52,399 bases of DNA from Bimuria novae-zelandiae CBS 107.79 (GCA_010015655.1 ML976763.1:1-52399), one strand, 5' to 3'; counted from the first letter of the stretch, positions 12,944 through 25,821 are shown. Program-made: numbers and translations. The notes: generated from the sequence alone by a model not told the origin.

Positions 12944-14189
12944 CAGTGCCAAGACATTAGTCTATTAACACCGGACCCGCGTCGCGCATCCCCACCCAAC
13001 CTTAATCTTTTTAGCCTTCCACCAACCCACAATGCAACGCGAATTTGGCAGGGAAATTAGTAGTAATTAAGGGAGGAATAATAAATTAAGTGAATTGCAA
13101 AGAGCTAGGATATTATCTATAGTAGAGGCGAGAGAATTAAAAGCTTTAATCGCGTCGCGTTTTAGCTGCACACGGCAGATAATTTACAACATAATTAAGT
13201 AATAGAATAACTACAACATAACTAAATCTTTACCTCGATCTAGTTAGCTAAAGAAGCTTATACGCCGACAAGAATAATTACTCCTTCGAATCGCTCGCTA
13301 GTACCCTAGAATTAAGTATGCATAGCTAAAGGCTAAAGTTACAGGCGTATAGGTTTATCGCAAGATACTCTATTAGCTACTTAAGAAACACCATATTACA
13401 AACTAGGTAGCAAAGAAGAGGCCTAAGCTCACTCTAGCATATGCAAGATTAAGGCGTTAATAGGCTTAGCGGATGCAGAATTTTAACTTTAAAAGCGTGA
13501 CTTTTTCTAATAAGGTCTTAGCAGAGCGAGGCAAGGGAAAGAAAAGGATCTGGGTCTTTAAGACGCTACTCTAAAAATAGGATCACGATAAGATTGAAGA
13601 GGAGGATATTCAGAAGGGGATGGTATAAATGTTCTGGGCCTACTTTTGGTATAAAGGTCGATCTAAACTTATCGCAATAAAACGAGATCTATAAGCTCCA
13701 CGGAATGGCTACAGTGCACGCTTATATATCTGGGCGCTAGAGGAAGGGCTCCTACTAGTATTAGATAAAGATACTATCTATCAGATAAATAATGCACTAA
13801 TTTATACCGCCCATAAGACGGCCCTCTGGCTAGAGGCAATAGACATTAAAGTTCTAGATTTTCCTCCTTACTTACCTAGCCTTAATCTAATTAAGCACCT
13901 CTGGTAGGCACTTAAACAGAAGGTAATTAAATTATATCCGGAATTGGAGGACCAAGGGTAGTAGTAGATTAATAGAGACGCATTTATTAACGCTGCCTAA
14001 GAAGCTTGGCGAGCCCTGCCCCAGGGTCTTATAAAGAAGCTTATTGATTCTATGCTAAGGAGAATACAGGCAGTAATAAAAGCTAGAGGCTAGTAAACAA
14101 AGTACTAAAATAGCATTTAATTAAGGCCTTGAAATTACTGTTAAAAAAGTTGAAATTTTCGGTGTTAACAGACTAATGTCCTAGTACTG
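12944..14189 (+). mobile_element. Tc1/mariner DNA transposon, 1,246 bp
   Basis: Inverted ends of about 30 bp: CAGTGCCAAGACATTAGTCT on the left, and on the right (reverse complement) CAGTACTAGGACATTAGTCT. Both are followed by TTAACACCG with small transitions. TA target duplications lie at 12942-12943 and 14190-14191. R2 copy B has the pre-insertion sequence at 25,641-25,660, AAGTAAAGTAAGTAGGGAAG, with a single TA. This proves both boundaries and shows that insertion followed R2 duplication, or hit only one copy. Confidence 0.95.
13032..14108 (+). pseudogene. Tc1/mariner transposase, RIP-inactivated
   Basis: ATG at 13032 to TAA at 14106-14108 is 359 codons in one uninterrupted phase with no indel, but with many TAG/TAA codons. 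It begins MQREFGREISSN; a helix-turn-helix-like stretch LIASRFSCTRQIIY follows. The DDE core reads MFWAYFWYKGRSKLI, KRDL.APRNGYSARLYIWAL, NNALIYTAHKTALWLEA and DFPPYLPSLNLIKHLW. The usual DNAPIHTAH and LNPIEHLW motifs have lost catalytic acids: the Asp of the second motif is Asn and the Glu of the third is Lys. It would have been a cut-and-paste transposase acting on TA sites. Length and motifs fit fungal Tc1-like elements. Confidence 0.92.
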
Positions 14190-14191
14190 TA

Positions 14192-14362
14192 AGTAGGGAA
14201 GCAAGCTCTACGAGAGCAACATTTATATTAGGGGATTAATTAGGGAGTTAGGGTTAAATAGATCGCCCCCTTAAGGCGCGCGCGACTGGGCCTAGCGGTT
14301 ACTAGTTTAGGATAGGCTTAGTACTAATCGGGCCGCATTAGTAGAGTTATAATAGTTAGGGT
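14192..14362. repeat. 5' flank of the R2 unit, copy A
   Basis: Continuation of the R2 repeat beyond the Tc1 insertion, matching 25,651-25,821. It contains GAGTTAGGGTTAAATAGATC and ends GTTAGGGT, both with telomere-like TTAGGG. The conserved core GACTGGGCCTAGCGG and GTACTAATCGGGCCGCATTA is among the best-preserved sequence of R2. Confidence 0.75.
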
Positions 14363-14616
14363 CCATTATCGCACCCCTTTTATTTATATTTATTTTTATT
14401 TTTATTTTACTTTTTTTTTATTTCTCTTAGACTATTAACTTATTTTTTTATTTATTATTACTCTTATAAAGCTAAGCGTACACCGCCCACACCCTTTATT
14501 TATATTAAAGTTAAATAAAAAATTTTTTTTTTTTAAAGATAGAAGCAGTTTTACTAAACCGCTTCTATTTTACTACACTTTGGATAATTTCTACTCTTAT
14601 AAGATATATATATATA
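14363..14616. other. AT-rich spacer between the R2 tandem copies
   Basis: T-rich low-complexity sequence ending in an (AT)n tract (14602-14616). The copia element entered this tract, and the tract resumes at 20761. No gene is visible. Confidence 0.6.
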
Positions 14617-14847
14617 TGTCGGTTCACAGGTAGCAAGGAATGAACAAGTAACTCTCTATCTTTAGTATCTAGTGTCTGTATTGTCTGTGTGTTCTGTAAT
14701 AGTTCTATATACCTTCCTTCCAGTTCTCGTGGATGTGAGCGAGTACCAGGTGGTGTAGAGGCAAAGGGGTTTCGGTACAGTATTAGGTTAACTGGAAGTG
14801 AGGGGGTACAAAGTTTCCTTAGCGCGAAAGGCGAGGCAGTGCAGACA
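14617..14847 (-). repeat. 3' LTR of copia-1
   Basis: 231 bp, TGTCGGTTCACAGG at the left to GCAGACA at the right. It is nearly identical to 20530-20760. For a minus-strand element this is the downstream LTR. Confidence 0.93.
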
Positions 14848-14964
14848 CTAGCAGCTTTTCTTTTATAGTAAAATGAGTGTGGATTAGGTGTACACTTGCT
14901 AGAGAGGCTGTTTGCGAAAGTCGAAAGGTAATAACTATAGTAGTTATCGTAATTATTATTAGAG

Positions 14965-17900
14965 CTAGTTTGTGGGGTCCTTGCGTATTACCTATCCGTC
15001 AACTCGTATGCGCAGCGAGTTTGTATTAATAAGAGTTTCTAGGGCTTTATTTAGCGATGTTTTTGTTATAGCGTTAGCAGGGTTGTCTTGGCTATTTACC
15101 TATTAAACCTTAAATAACTCCCTTCTCTCATAGGATTGACGTAAGGCCATAATATTAATTATTAGTCGTTTTTCCTTAGTCGTTCCTAGCTTGACAATAC
15201 ACTCATACAGTGAGTATGAGTTTGTACAAACTACTAGGGGGAGAGATAGCAGACTAAGCTGCTTTATAACCATGGCAAGCGTTAAGGTAATAGAGTAGGC
15301 GAGGTTAACGCCTCCTACCATTGCGTAGATCTCTAACGCAAGGACGCTCTGGGTTACGCGTTTGCTCTTCGCGGAGCTCTAGTAAATAAGATTACTATAA
15401 ATAGTAAACTCTGTATTAGCAGCGTCTTCCATGGCTACTATAATTATATAGCTAATCTGGCTACTTAAATCTTTGTTGTTTGCGAAGGAGCCGTTAACGA
15501 ACATAAAGACTTTAGCCTAAGCTAGGTTAAGTGCCTTATAGGTGAGGCTACGATTAAGATTGTTTAGTTGCCACTATAGGCGTTTGTTTAACGCGTTAAC
15601 GTCGTTAATAGTAGGCTCCTAAGTTTGTGCGGCAATAGAGAGGTTAAAAGTTACCTCTAGTTAGTAGATGCTTGCGATGTAGGCGCCGCGAGCCCTCTAC
15701 TTAACGTACTATTATTAATAGTTAGCTAAGCTTACGTTAATAAGCTAAATTTTCTTGCCCTAATCTTTTTATCGTAGTGAAAGCTTGCTAGTGTGATCAA
15801 TCGATAAGACATAGCCATTAAAAATTAATAAAGTAGTGGGTGTTAGCTTCTCCTTTAGCTTAGCTATAAACGTTAACTCCTTCTCCTCCAGGTTAGAGAA
15901 ACATTCATCCGCGAGGATAAGTGTGTCGTTAGTCTACATGCCTACTATGCCAAAGGCGTCCTAGGTAGTGGTCACAAGCAGGCATAGGTTATATGTTAAG
16001 GTCTCTATATAAAGCTTTTCCTTATAATAAGCGCTATACGTTGCCCACTAATAGGTACTAGCTTTAGCTAGGCCGTATAGGGGCTTCTTAACTATTATGA
16101 CCGTGCCAGGTGGATACTTGTATTTAATTTCCTTAGGTAAGTGGGCGATGACTACTCGGTTAAGCTTTATACGTGACTATACATATGCTTAGGTAATATC
16201 TCGCAGCCAGAGCGAGATCTCTCTATTTATTAATGTAACTCTATTACGCATAAGTAAAGGAGTAATAGCTAGTATAATTCGTTAGCTAGCTCGCTAGATA
16301 GTTAGCAATTAGGTAAGGATTATTACTTTGCCGTCGTCTTAATAGCCTTACACTACGAGGCGTAATTTCTTGTATAGGGTAGTAGTAGTCTTGCCTTTAA
16401 TTTCGCGTACTAGTTATAACTTAAAAATCTATCCTTAGTGCTTGCAGGGATCGTATTGCTTAAAGCGAAAGACTCCGTTAGCAATAAGACTGTTAATTTC
16501 CTTATTATCTAATAGCTTAAATAGTTGGCTAGGTGTAGTTATCCTTTGCTTTTTACGCAACTAAATAGAAAGTAGCTAGTTAGTGTTCTCTTTATGCGTT
16601 ATAAAGACCCCTATTATGTAAGCTTCGTTAGGCGCTGTGTAAATAGTGTACGCTATAAGAGCCGCACGAGCTATTCTAGGAGGGTTCGCGCGGGCTATAG
16701 TAGCTTTAGGCTTATTCTTACTACCTTTAGGTTGGCCGCGTTTTCGTTAAGGGAGTTTAGAAGCTTGTTCTTAATGCTAGTTAGTCACACTAGTTTCGCT
16801 GTCTTTGTCCTGGTTATCGTCTCCGTTGTCTGGCATATCTATCGGGTGGCTATTATCCTTATTATTAATCGCTAGTGGCGTGGCTGGTTCGTTGTTTATC
16901 GGGGAGGTATCCGTGTAGTACGGCTTAACAACCGTTAAGCGGAAATTTGTAGGGCCATGCAGTAGCTATATTATACAGGTCTCATTTATTATAGTAATAA
17001 GCTTATAGGGCCCTATCTATTTATCCTTCTCGCGCCAGACGCGCACGTCGGAGTTAATAGGCAGTGTAGTTATTTTAAGCGTTATAGGTCTATTGCGCGT
17101 TGCTAGCGTATTATTAATTTAGCGCGTCTCGTGTACCCGTCGTACCTCTCTTATAGCCTTTTTAATAATAGCAGCGCGTTAAGTAATTAATAGCAACAGG
17201 GGAGAGTCTTTTATTATTTATAGGTAGGCGCCAAAGACAAGGAGCGTAGGCACTAGGCCATTAGAACCTATAGTATTATTAATAGCTTTAATAGCCATTT
17301 GTAAGATAAGCTACCTATCTATTATTATAAGTAAATTAGCTTGGATAGTCTTAAAAGCACGTTATAATAAAGTATAGTACCGCTCTATCTTGCCTACGCT
17401 GTTATAAGCTTCTACAGGTACTTCTTTAATATTAATTAATAGTAACTTGGCAAGTTACTTAAATTTAGTAGAAATAAAGTTCCTGCCGGCGTTATAAACA
17501 AGATACTTAGGTAGTCTAAGGTAGGTATTAATCTAATAATGCCGTAGAGCGTCCTAAGTGCTTACGGCTAATATATCTTTAAGGAAGCGAGCAGCTTAAA
17601 AGGCGGTCGCGTTATTAACTATATATAGGATAGGTTTTCTATTTAGATACATAATATTAATAATTACCTTATAGTTAAAGTCTAGGTCTAGTTCCTTAAG
17701 CTTAAATCTAAAGCGTCTAGGTGCTTTCTAATTTAGTTAGCACTGTTGGCAGTACTTAACAAGCTTATTAATAAGCTCCTTATAGACGTTATTATGGCTA
17801 GCGCGAATAAGCAAGTCGTAGAGCTAATAAGCTAATAAGTGGCTAAATTGTTAGTAGAGCTAGCGTAGCTTAGTCTCTATAAGGTAGTAGCTGGCGGCTA

Positions 17901-20205
17901 CGGTGCGTTTAGGTTAATTTACAAGGAGCCATAGATAGCCCCATTTACGTATAACTAGGTGTAGCTAGTTGCCCTGGACCAGTACGTTGCGCAGGTTGTT
18001 ATATCTAACGCCTAGTCTATCTATGTTGGCTAGACAGAGTAAGAATGGCGTATTAGTAGGTAGCACGTGGAACGTGACTTCACTAATTACTATATTAACG
18101 TATAGGGTGCCTATGGATGTAATTGCCTGGCCTTTACCAAAGCGGATTTAGTGCTGCCCAGCCATTAAGATATCTATTTATAAGCTTGTGGCTACCTATA
18201 GAGCAGTCGCTTGTAGTTCTCTAGCTATCAAGACGCCTAAGGCTCCCGTGTTAGGCATAATGCCCTAAAAGACTTTCTTATTATATTAATCCTTAAACGT
18301 AAATACGGTAGCGGGCGTGTTATCTATAGCCCTAAACGCGTTAATTCGTGTAGTCGCGTGGTATATAGCTTAGTTATTTAGGTAGGCAATCGTCTAATTG
18401 CCGTTAATTATACTAGAGAACTTAGTAATAAACTAATCTTCCTTAGTTATTATTTTCGTAGCGAGTATCTGCTAGATCTTATTGTTAATTTCGATACCTT
18501 CGTACTTAGTTAGGAAAGCGTAAAAGTTAGTAACGTTAGGTTACGCGTTATATAAGTAGGCTAACGCTATCTAGCGAAATTTATAATAGGATTACTTACG
18601 CTTATCCCTAGAGTGCTTTATTAACTAGTAGCCAGGCTTACTGCAAATAAAGCATTTCTTTTAAGATTGTAGTTACTTAGGTAGTAGTAGCTATTAGAAG
18701 GGTAACCCTCGAGAGTTGCCTTAATAGGGTCTATAATTATTAACGTCTTGTAGCGAGGAGCGCGACGAGAATTCTTACAATTTATTACCTTAACTTCTCC
18801 GCGAGACTTTACCTCTATAGGTCCTATTAGTTTAGTACTACTTATAGCTATTTGCGTTGGGGTCGTCCTTATAGGGGTGTTAGAGGTTATAGTAGTTTTA
18901 ATACTTCTTATTAGTAGTGTATTATATTAGGCTTAGATTGCGCGCCTCGCGCGAGCGGGTGGCAGCGCTAATAGATAAGCGTAAAGTAGAGTAGAGGCCT
19001 TTAAAAGTAGGCGCTAGGGCGAAAAGGGCAAGGTTATAGTCCTTAATACCGCTACACGCGTTAAGTAGTTATTCGCGTAGTACGTTATTACCTTAGTAGT
19101 TATAGCCTAGCCCGCGTTAAAGCTTCTAGAGCTTGTTAATAAGTAATTAGAGAGCATTAAGACAAGATTTATTAAGGTAGGCGCTAATTATACGTGCTAG
19201 CGTGGTTATTCTCCACTTACTAAGGTATAATTAATAATTCTCCTTATTATAGAAGTGGCTCTTTGTTATACCTATTATTATCTTAAGATTATAGCCCTGA
19301 CCCGCGAGGCGGTTATAGTAGTAGTTAAACGCTCTATCTTTTAGCATAATAAAAAAAGCTCGATCCTAGTATTGCTTAGGTAGCCCTATCTTGCTGCAAT
19401 TATCTCGGAAGATTCTAAATTTAGTGTTAAACATGTTATATAGCTTACCTCTAAAGCGCTTCTTATTATCGTATAGCTTGCAGAGGTCTGTAATAAGTTA
19501 ATATACGTTATTAAGACATGTGGCGTCTATAGGGCTTTCGTGCTATAGATGGGGGTTGTACGTATTATACTGGTTTAGCTACTGCGTAGAGGATAAAGGC
19601 GCGTTGTGCTGCTAATAAGGGGGCAGGTATATAGTAGGCTGCCATTTTGGTAGAGGTATAGGTTAGTAAATAGTGCGTGCTGTTAGAGCTGGTTAAGGAG
19701 AAGCAAGATACGTAGAGGGTTATTAAAAAGATTGCTATAATAGAGGCGTATTATATAGAGGCGATATCGCAAGATTTGGATTAAAGCGCGAGTTGAACCT
19801 TTTATTTATTTTAAGCTAGTGAGCAACCTCTTTATTAGTCTATTTGTAATAGTTACCCTGTAGCGCTTTTGCGATATTATAGGTAATTAACTTATTATTT
19901 TTAGCTATAAAGACGCCTTGCTTGCGTAGGTGGTCTCGGAATTTAGTAATAAGAGATTTGTTGCCTTTATTAAAGAGTTCTTTTAGCTACCCTTTAAAGA
20001 TAATAGTTATTTATTCCTATAGCTTATAGTCCTCCTATTCTTTATTTCGGGAGATTTAATAGTAGAAGAGGATGTATGTGTTTGCACTCTTTATGTTAAT
20101 TTTCGTAATATCTATATTCTTATTAATATTAAGGGGCTAGCCCTAGCTATCCTTATTAATAAGCGCCTGTTCTTCCTTCGTAAGATAGTCGGTGAAAGGC
20201 ATCAT
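14965..20205 (-). pseudogene. copia-1 gag-pol polyprotein, RIP-inactivated
   Basis: Starts at about 20205 on the minus strand (MMPFTDYLTKEEQALINKDS) and ends near 14965. The order is Gag, protease, integrase, reverse transcriptase, RNase H, which places it in Ty1/copia rather than Ty3/gypsy. A degraded zinc-knuckle-like segment lies near 18,660-18,600. Protease: GIMPNTGALGV (about 18,270). RT: VKKPLYGLAKASTYWWATY, then TNDTLILADECF, where the YxDD-type Asp is now Asn (about 16,100-15,930). RNase H: FVNGSFANN and an open stretch MVGGVNLAYSITLTLAMVIK (15,321-15,103) ending ...NPANAITKTSLNKALETL. Many former Gln/Trp codons are stops, so neither transposition protein can be made. Confidence 0.9.
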
Positions 20206-20529
20206 GGGAAAGCGATTTAGGGGTTATAAGGCGTCTCTTTAAGAGAGTAAGACGCAGGTTTATTAATAGTACTATTAGCAGCGGGTACTATAGAGCGTGA
20301 TAGACAAGGACTTAGGTAAACGCTTAGAGTCCTTATTACTTAGTAGTAGGCTACGACGCGCGAGCTTCCGGCGAAGGCGTAATAAACGCAGAGACCTAGG
20401 TAAACGCTTAGGGTCTTATTAGCACACGGTTTAGGGTATTGCTATACTCCTTATCGTGTCTCTTCTGGTTCTCCTTGCTGTCTGTGGTTATCTCTCATAG
20501 TATCGACTGTAAGGGTAACCACTGATTAG

Positions 20530-20760
20530 TGTCGGTTCACAGGTAGCAAGGAATGAACAAGTAACTCTCTGTCTTTGGTATCTAGTGTCTGTATTGTCTG
20601 TGTATTCTGTAATAGTTCTATATACCTTCCTTCCAGTTCTCGTGGATGTGAGCGAGTACCAGGTGGTGTAGAGGCGAAGGGGTTTCGGTACAGTATTAGG
20701 TTAACTAGAAGTAAGGGGGTACAAAGTTCCCTTAGCGCGAAAGGCGAGGCAGTGTAGACA
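20530..20760 (-). repeat. 5' LTR of copia-1
   Basis: 231 bp, direct repeat of 14617-14847, followed at 20761 by the ATATA target duplication. Any promoter of the element would lie here and fire leftward. Short open frames inside the LTR exist on both strands but are not genes. Confidence 0.93.
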
Positions 20761-20799
20761 ATATATATATATATATGCATGCATAATATAGTAAAGTAT

Positions 20800-23700
20800 A
20801 CTAAAGGCTATTTTTTATACTATTTACTACTCTACTGCCTATAAAATAGTAAAACGCGAATGGTAAGAACTATCGCGTTACTAAAGTACTTATCCTAAAT
20901 ACGCACTTAATGCCGCTTTTTTAGCTATTTTATATACTTCTTTTAGTCTCTACTAAGCGCTCCTACGTACTTATACTATTAAATTATCTTTACCTTTTCC
21001 CCTTTCTCCTGCCCTGCTACTACTACCCTCGCTATAGGCACTACTATATTAGGCTACTAATACTAGTTTACTATATACTTACCTATCGCGTAGTACTTTT
21101 AACTTACTTAGTACTATTAATAACTATAACTACTACCTTTATCTTAGATCTTTTACTAAAACGCGTCTAGCTCTATATTTATAACGCCTAGGTACGTAGT
21201 GCACTATATTATTTTATATTTTTATTACTTACTTATTTCTACTATCTTTACGTTATTCCTAATTATTATTATCTAGTACACTACACACCTCTTTTATATC
21301 TTATTTAACACTTTTTATACTTACTACTACTCTACGCTTATCTTTTACTATACGTCCTATTACCCTCGCGCCCCCTCTTTATAATAGTTATACTTAACTA
21401 ACTTTACGTTATTACACGCTACCTACTTACTATTTAAGTAGTTACTTATTAACCCTTACCTATATTTACTATTAATAAAAAACGTGCCTATTACCTACAC
21501 GTCTAAGTCCTCACTTTTTTACTTTATTACCCGCTCTACCTCTCCCTACTTTACTAATACTATTAAATTTACTTACTTATTAATTTATTTTTTGCGCCTA
21601 CTTTCCTGCGCGTAGTTAATTATACTCTATAGTATTCTTACGTGTAGTATATATATAATTTTAAAAAAATTAACCTTTATGCCTAGCGCTAATATAGCTA
21701 TAATTAGCCCTTTACCTGTTAGCTATCGCGCTAGCTACTTAGCGTAATTAATATTACTAGTATAATAGTACGCGTACGTAAGCGCTTTTACTAAGTGTTT
21801 ATATTATTACTTATTATAGTAGTATACTACCCCCTTCTCTTCTTAATTAAGTAGCTACTACTACTATTATTAATATATAGTTAGCACTATATCCTGCGCC
21901 TTACTACGCTTATAGTATAATATATAGTATTACGTATTTAGCTAAATAGTGCTTACTTAAATATACGTCGTGCACGAAAGTAGTATACTTATTACTAGCT
22001 TTTTCTTTCTTATTAGTAAGAGCGTTGCTGTAAGCAGCACGATTAGGCATAATAGTAGTTAGAAATTTTTTAGTAGTACTAGCTTTAGTCGCTAGTTACT
22101 TAACGTAATAATAAGATAATATTTATTTACTACTACTTATTATAATAGCCTTTTACAGCTAAGCATATTAGCGTACTTTAAAAAGTTACTATTACTAATT
22201 ATATCGCCTACTATATCTGCGCTAATTATTATAACTATAGCTAGACTACTTTTACTATACTTTTACTTAATATAGTTAATGCCACGCTTCTATATATAGT
22301 TTACTAGATCCTTAATAAGCGCGTAGTATAGCACTATAACTATTATTACGCTAGCGTTATTTAGGTAAGCTAGCACGCTAAATAGTAAGCTCTTACCTTT
22401 ACTAATTAGTAGTATAATAACTAGTAGCGTTTACCTATTTACTATCGCGTGTAGCGCTAGCTCCTACTCTATAAATTAGAATCTAACGTCCCACTTGCTA
22501 TATTACCTTATAGACTACCTTCTTTTTTACGCCTTTACCTCTCCGCCTTAATATAGTTCCTCTACCCTAAGCATTATTATTACTAGCGTTATTACTAGCG
22601 TTATTACCTTTATTATTATTATTACTATTATTAGCACTATGCCCTTGTTTCCTAGCCCTTTTTTAATTAAATCTATACTACTTATTTAAGTTATCTTATT
22701 TTACTACTACGCTGCCTGCTTTATCGTCGCGTTTAGCCCTAAAAAGTAGTGCTATATAGTGCTAAGTAGCTAAAAGGCTTTAATCGAGCGCACGCTAAGA
22801 TACTTAATAATATTTATTAGTACGCTATAGTTACTAATACCTATTACTATTATCTTTATATTCTATAGCTCTACTACGTTCTTACTATTCTCTTTATTTA
22901 TCTTAGCCTTATCTATCTTGCCTATTTTATCTTAATAGCCCTTACTAAATAGCTTCTTAACTACAACGCGACTAATATTAATAGTAACGTGCCTATAGTT
23001 AGGTGTGTATAGCGCCACCCTAAGCCTCTTACCTATTTCTTACTTTAGCGCCCGCGTAAGCCAGTTTATCCCCTATGGACCCTACTTATTTGCTTACACG
23101 TAGTTACTAAAGTGGTCGCCGAGCACCTACACGGCAAGATACTTATAAAATAATTATAAGTATACTAAGTATAGTACTATAACCTGCCCTAGTTATAATA
23201 GTAAAAAGCGCGGCACTACCTTTAGCGTGTTTTACTATAACTATAACTTATAATAGTAGATAACTATTATTACTTACTTATTTATAACAAACAGGTTGCG
23301 GTCCTATAGTAGCCTATTTTAATACTATATTATTATAATTTTTAACACTTTACCTAGCTATCTAGACGTTATATGCACGTAGACTATTAGTGGTATTAAA
23401 AAGTAGTTTATATAACGTAAGCATTACTTAACCTATTTTACGCTCTACTACCTATTACTTATTTATAGCTTATAGTCTTACTTAGTCTGCTTAGCTTACG
23501 TTAGTATTTACTCTAACTTGTCTTTAAAGCTATTATTACGGTGCTGCATAAAAGACACGCCTTACTATTTAAATATAATATTATTAATAAGTCTCTTAAG
23601 TAAAATAGTAAAGTAATCTTTTATCTTTACTACCTAAAATAGCTTCTCTTATAGTATTTACTCCGCCTCTGCCATCATGTCCTGCGCTATTTAGCGAAAG

Positions 23701-25460
23701 TGGCTAAGATAAATAGGCTAGCCGTGTAAGTAAAAGATAGTTTTATTCTTTAACTAGTACGCGTTACCTAAATTATTAACTACTAGTATAATATACTTGC
23801 TATAAGCTAGCAAGCTAAGCGCCTTACTTATTATAGCGCGCGAATAGGAGTAGCCTCTCTACGCTAAGCACGCGTATATAGTATACTACGCCTACTAGTA
23901 TATATAAGTAGTGCTTTACCATGCGTAAGCAATTCGAGTCGCTATTAATACCTAGTATAGCGAGAAAGTAAAAAAGCCTATTACGAAATAGCTTATTACT
24001 TATTATTATAAAAAATAATAATATAAGTAAGTTAAGTAGCGCTATAAGCTAAATTTTATATTATACTTTATTATTATTACTAGCGTCTTAATCTAGCGCC
24101 CTTTACAGCGCTAGCACGAGCTCCCCCTACTTACCTATTTAGTAAAATAGCTTTTATATATTTTTTATCAAGTCCTTCTTGCCTTAGCTAGCGTCTGTGT
24201 TGTTTATAGGTTAACTATTATTATTTTCTAAGTTAGAGCTAGGGCTAGGGTTAGCGTAGTTATTATTATTCTTATCCTTATTCTTACTATTACTATTATT
24301 ACCTTTTTTTTTCTTTTTCCTTCTTCTCCTTCTCTTCCCCTTATCCTTTTCGCGCTATTACTACTATTACCGCTAGTTTTACTTTTGCGTTGGCCACGAA
24401 GCGTAGAGCGTAGTAAATAAACTTAACTATATAGCTAGCGTACCAAGCCTAACTCTTTAGGTTTTATAGTCGCGCTATAGGCCACTAGTTAATCTTTTAT
24501 TACTTTACGCTCTTTAACTACTACCTTATCTCTCGCGCAAGCGTTAATAGCCCCTTAATATTTTTTTTTACTAGTAGCTTTATAAGATTTACTACCTACT
24601 ATAGCTTTACTTTACTTTAATTAAATAGCTAAGTCTAATACGCGAGGTGTGTAAGATTATAATTAATAAAATACTTTAGCTAGCCTATTTACTTAAACTA
24701 GCTAGTCTTGTCTATCTTTATAACCTAAGTATTTATAACTTACGCCTTTTTTTTATACGCGTCCTTTATTAGCTTCTACTTTATTAACTACTTACTAATA
24801 ATATTTATTACTATATAGGGCACGGGCGGCGCGCTACTAACGCGAATAATAAAGTAGTACTATAGTCTCCTAATATAAAAAAAAATCTATACTTTTACCT
24901 TCTTATATAACGTGCTTATTTTACCCTTTTATATCTACTTATACTTCTTCTTATAGTGCTTTTGTAGCATATCTTTACTTATAGTAATAAAGCCTAGGCT
25001 ACATCTACCGCCCTTATACTAGTATTAAAACGCGTCTAGTAGCTCGCCTAGTGCTTTAATTAGTAGGCCTAGTAGTAGTAGTAGCTTAATATCTTACGGT
25101 GTAGCTATAAGCTACTAATAGTAGTAGTAGTCTATAATAGCTTTTCTTTTTATACTTAAAATAATAGTGTGCTAATCGCGCAGGTACGCGTTAATATTTT
25201 ATAAAACTATATAATACTCTTTATATATAAGCACGCGATACTTATTTAAATAAAAAAGCTACTTTTACACGTTACTAAGTATAATAATAATTAATAGTAG
25301 CTAAGCGCATTACTGCGCGCCTTTTAATATTAATATTAATACTAATACTAATAATACTACTATTTATACTACTAGTACTAGTGCTAGTGCTAGTGCTAAT
25401 AGTAGTAATAGTAGTAGTAATTATGCGTTCTAGTAACGGCGGCGGCGCTTCTCTATAACC
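20800..25460 (-). pseudogene. RIP-inactivated large RecQ telomere-linked helicase, R2 copy B
   Basis: Same protein as in R2 copy A, minus strand, more decayed. Walker A (G.GKSLLF, about 22,395-22,375) can still be made out. Motif II reads VVVNKYYLI (about 22,115-22,140), so both acidic/Cys-His positions are lost. About 75 bp are missing between the central and N-terminal regions at about 23,830, where GCGCGCGAATAGGAGTAG joins, and about 15 bp near 22,500. Frameshifts are therefore likely in addition to stops. The N-terminal Thr-Ser tract is shorter than in A. The C-terminal boundary near 20,800 is taken from the shared repeat edge. Confidence 0.75.
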
Positions 25461-25525
25461 CTAGCCCTAAATTAATTTTAATATAACCCTAGACGGCGCT
25501 CGCGAAAGGTCTACCACTATTATAA

Positions 25526-25597
25526 TAAGTAAGTAAAAGAGTAGGTAGAGTAAGTAAGTAAGTAAGTAAAGTAAGTAAGTAAGTAAGTAAGTGAGTG

Positions 25598-25647
<50 letters not shown>

Positions 25648-25654
25648 GTAAGTA
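25526..25654. repeat. (AAGT)n tetranucleotide array, R2 copy B
   Basis: About 30 AAGT units with short interruptions (AAAG, GTGA). The TA at 25,649-25,650 is the unoccupied equivalent of the Tc1 target in copy A. Confidence 0.85.
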
Positions 25655-25821
25655 GGGAAGCAAGCTCTGTAAGAGTAATATTTATATTAGGGAATTAATT
25701 AGGGGGTTAAGGTTAAATAAATTGCCGCCTCGAGGTGCGCGCGACTGGGCCTAGCGGCTATTAGTTTAAAACAGGCTTAGTACTAATCGGGCCGCATTAG
25801 TGGGGTTATAGTGGTTAGGGT

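Larger units (their letters stand above)
8003..14362 (-). repeat. R2 repeat unit, copy A (with a Tc1/mariner insertion)
   Basis: Large direct repeat, also present at 20761-25821. It starts at an (AT)n tract followed by GCATGCATAATATAGTAAAG and ends at GTTAGGGT after a region containing GGGCCTAGCGG. Removing the 1,246-bp Tc1 element leaves about 5.1 kb, which matches copy B. Nearly all differences between the copies are transitions. Copy B also lacks about 75 bp (aligned to about 11,095-11,170) and about 15 bp (about 9,750). Confidence 0.85.
14617..20760 (-). mobile_element. Ty1/copia LTR retrotransposon, copia-1 (6,144 bp, full length, RIP-damaged)
   Basis: Two 231-bp LTRs flank a degraded gag-pol read on the minus strand. 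The 5-bp target duplication is ATATA (14612-14616 and 20761-20765), inside an AT microsatellite. The LTRs start TG and end CA. Just inside the 3' LTR on the coding strand is a purine-rich AAAAGAAAAG, a likely polypurine tract. By eye the LTRs differ at 8 positions, all transitions, which fits RIP rather than neutral ageing. Confidence 0.95.
20761..25821 (-). repeat. R2 repeat unit, copy B
   Basis: Direct repeat of 8003-14362 without the Tc1 element. It starts with the residual (AT)n tract and GCATGCATAATATAGTAAAG and ends GGTTAGGGT. It is visibly more RIP-mutated than copy A: many CA/TG in A are TA in B. It also has two small deletions. Confidence 0.85.

Noticed and set aside
16594..16875. 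93-codon plus-strand frame
   Set aside because: Antisense to the copia-1 polyprotein between integrase and RT, and unsupported by any motif.
20526..20780. Open frames of 60-84 codons on both strands
   Set aside because: They lie wholly inside the copia-1 LTR, overlap each other on opposite strands and have no family resemblance.
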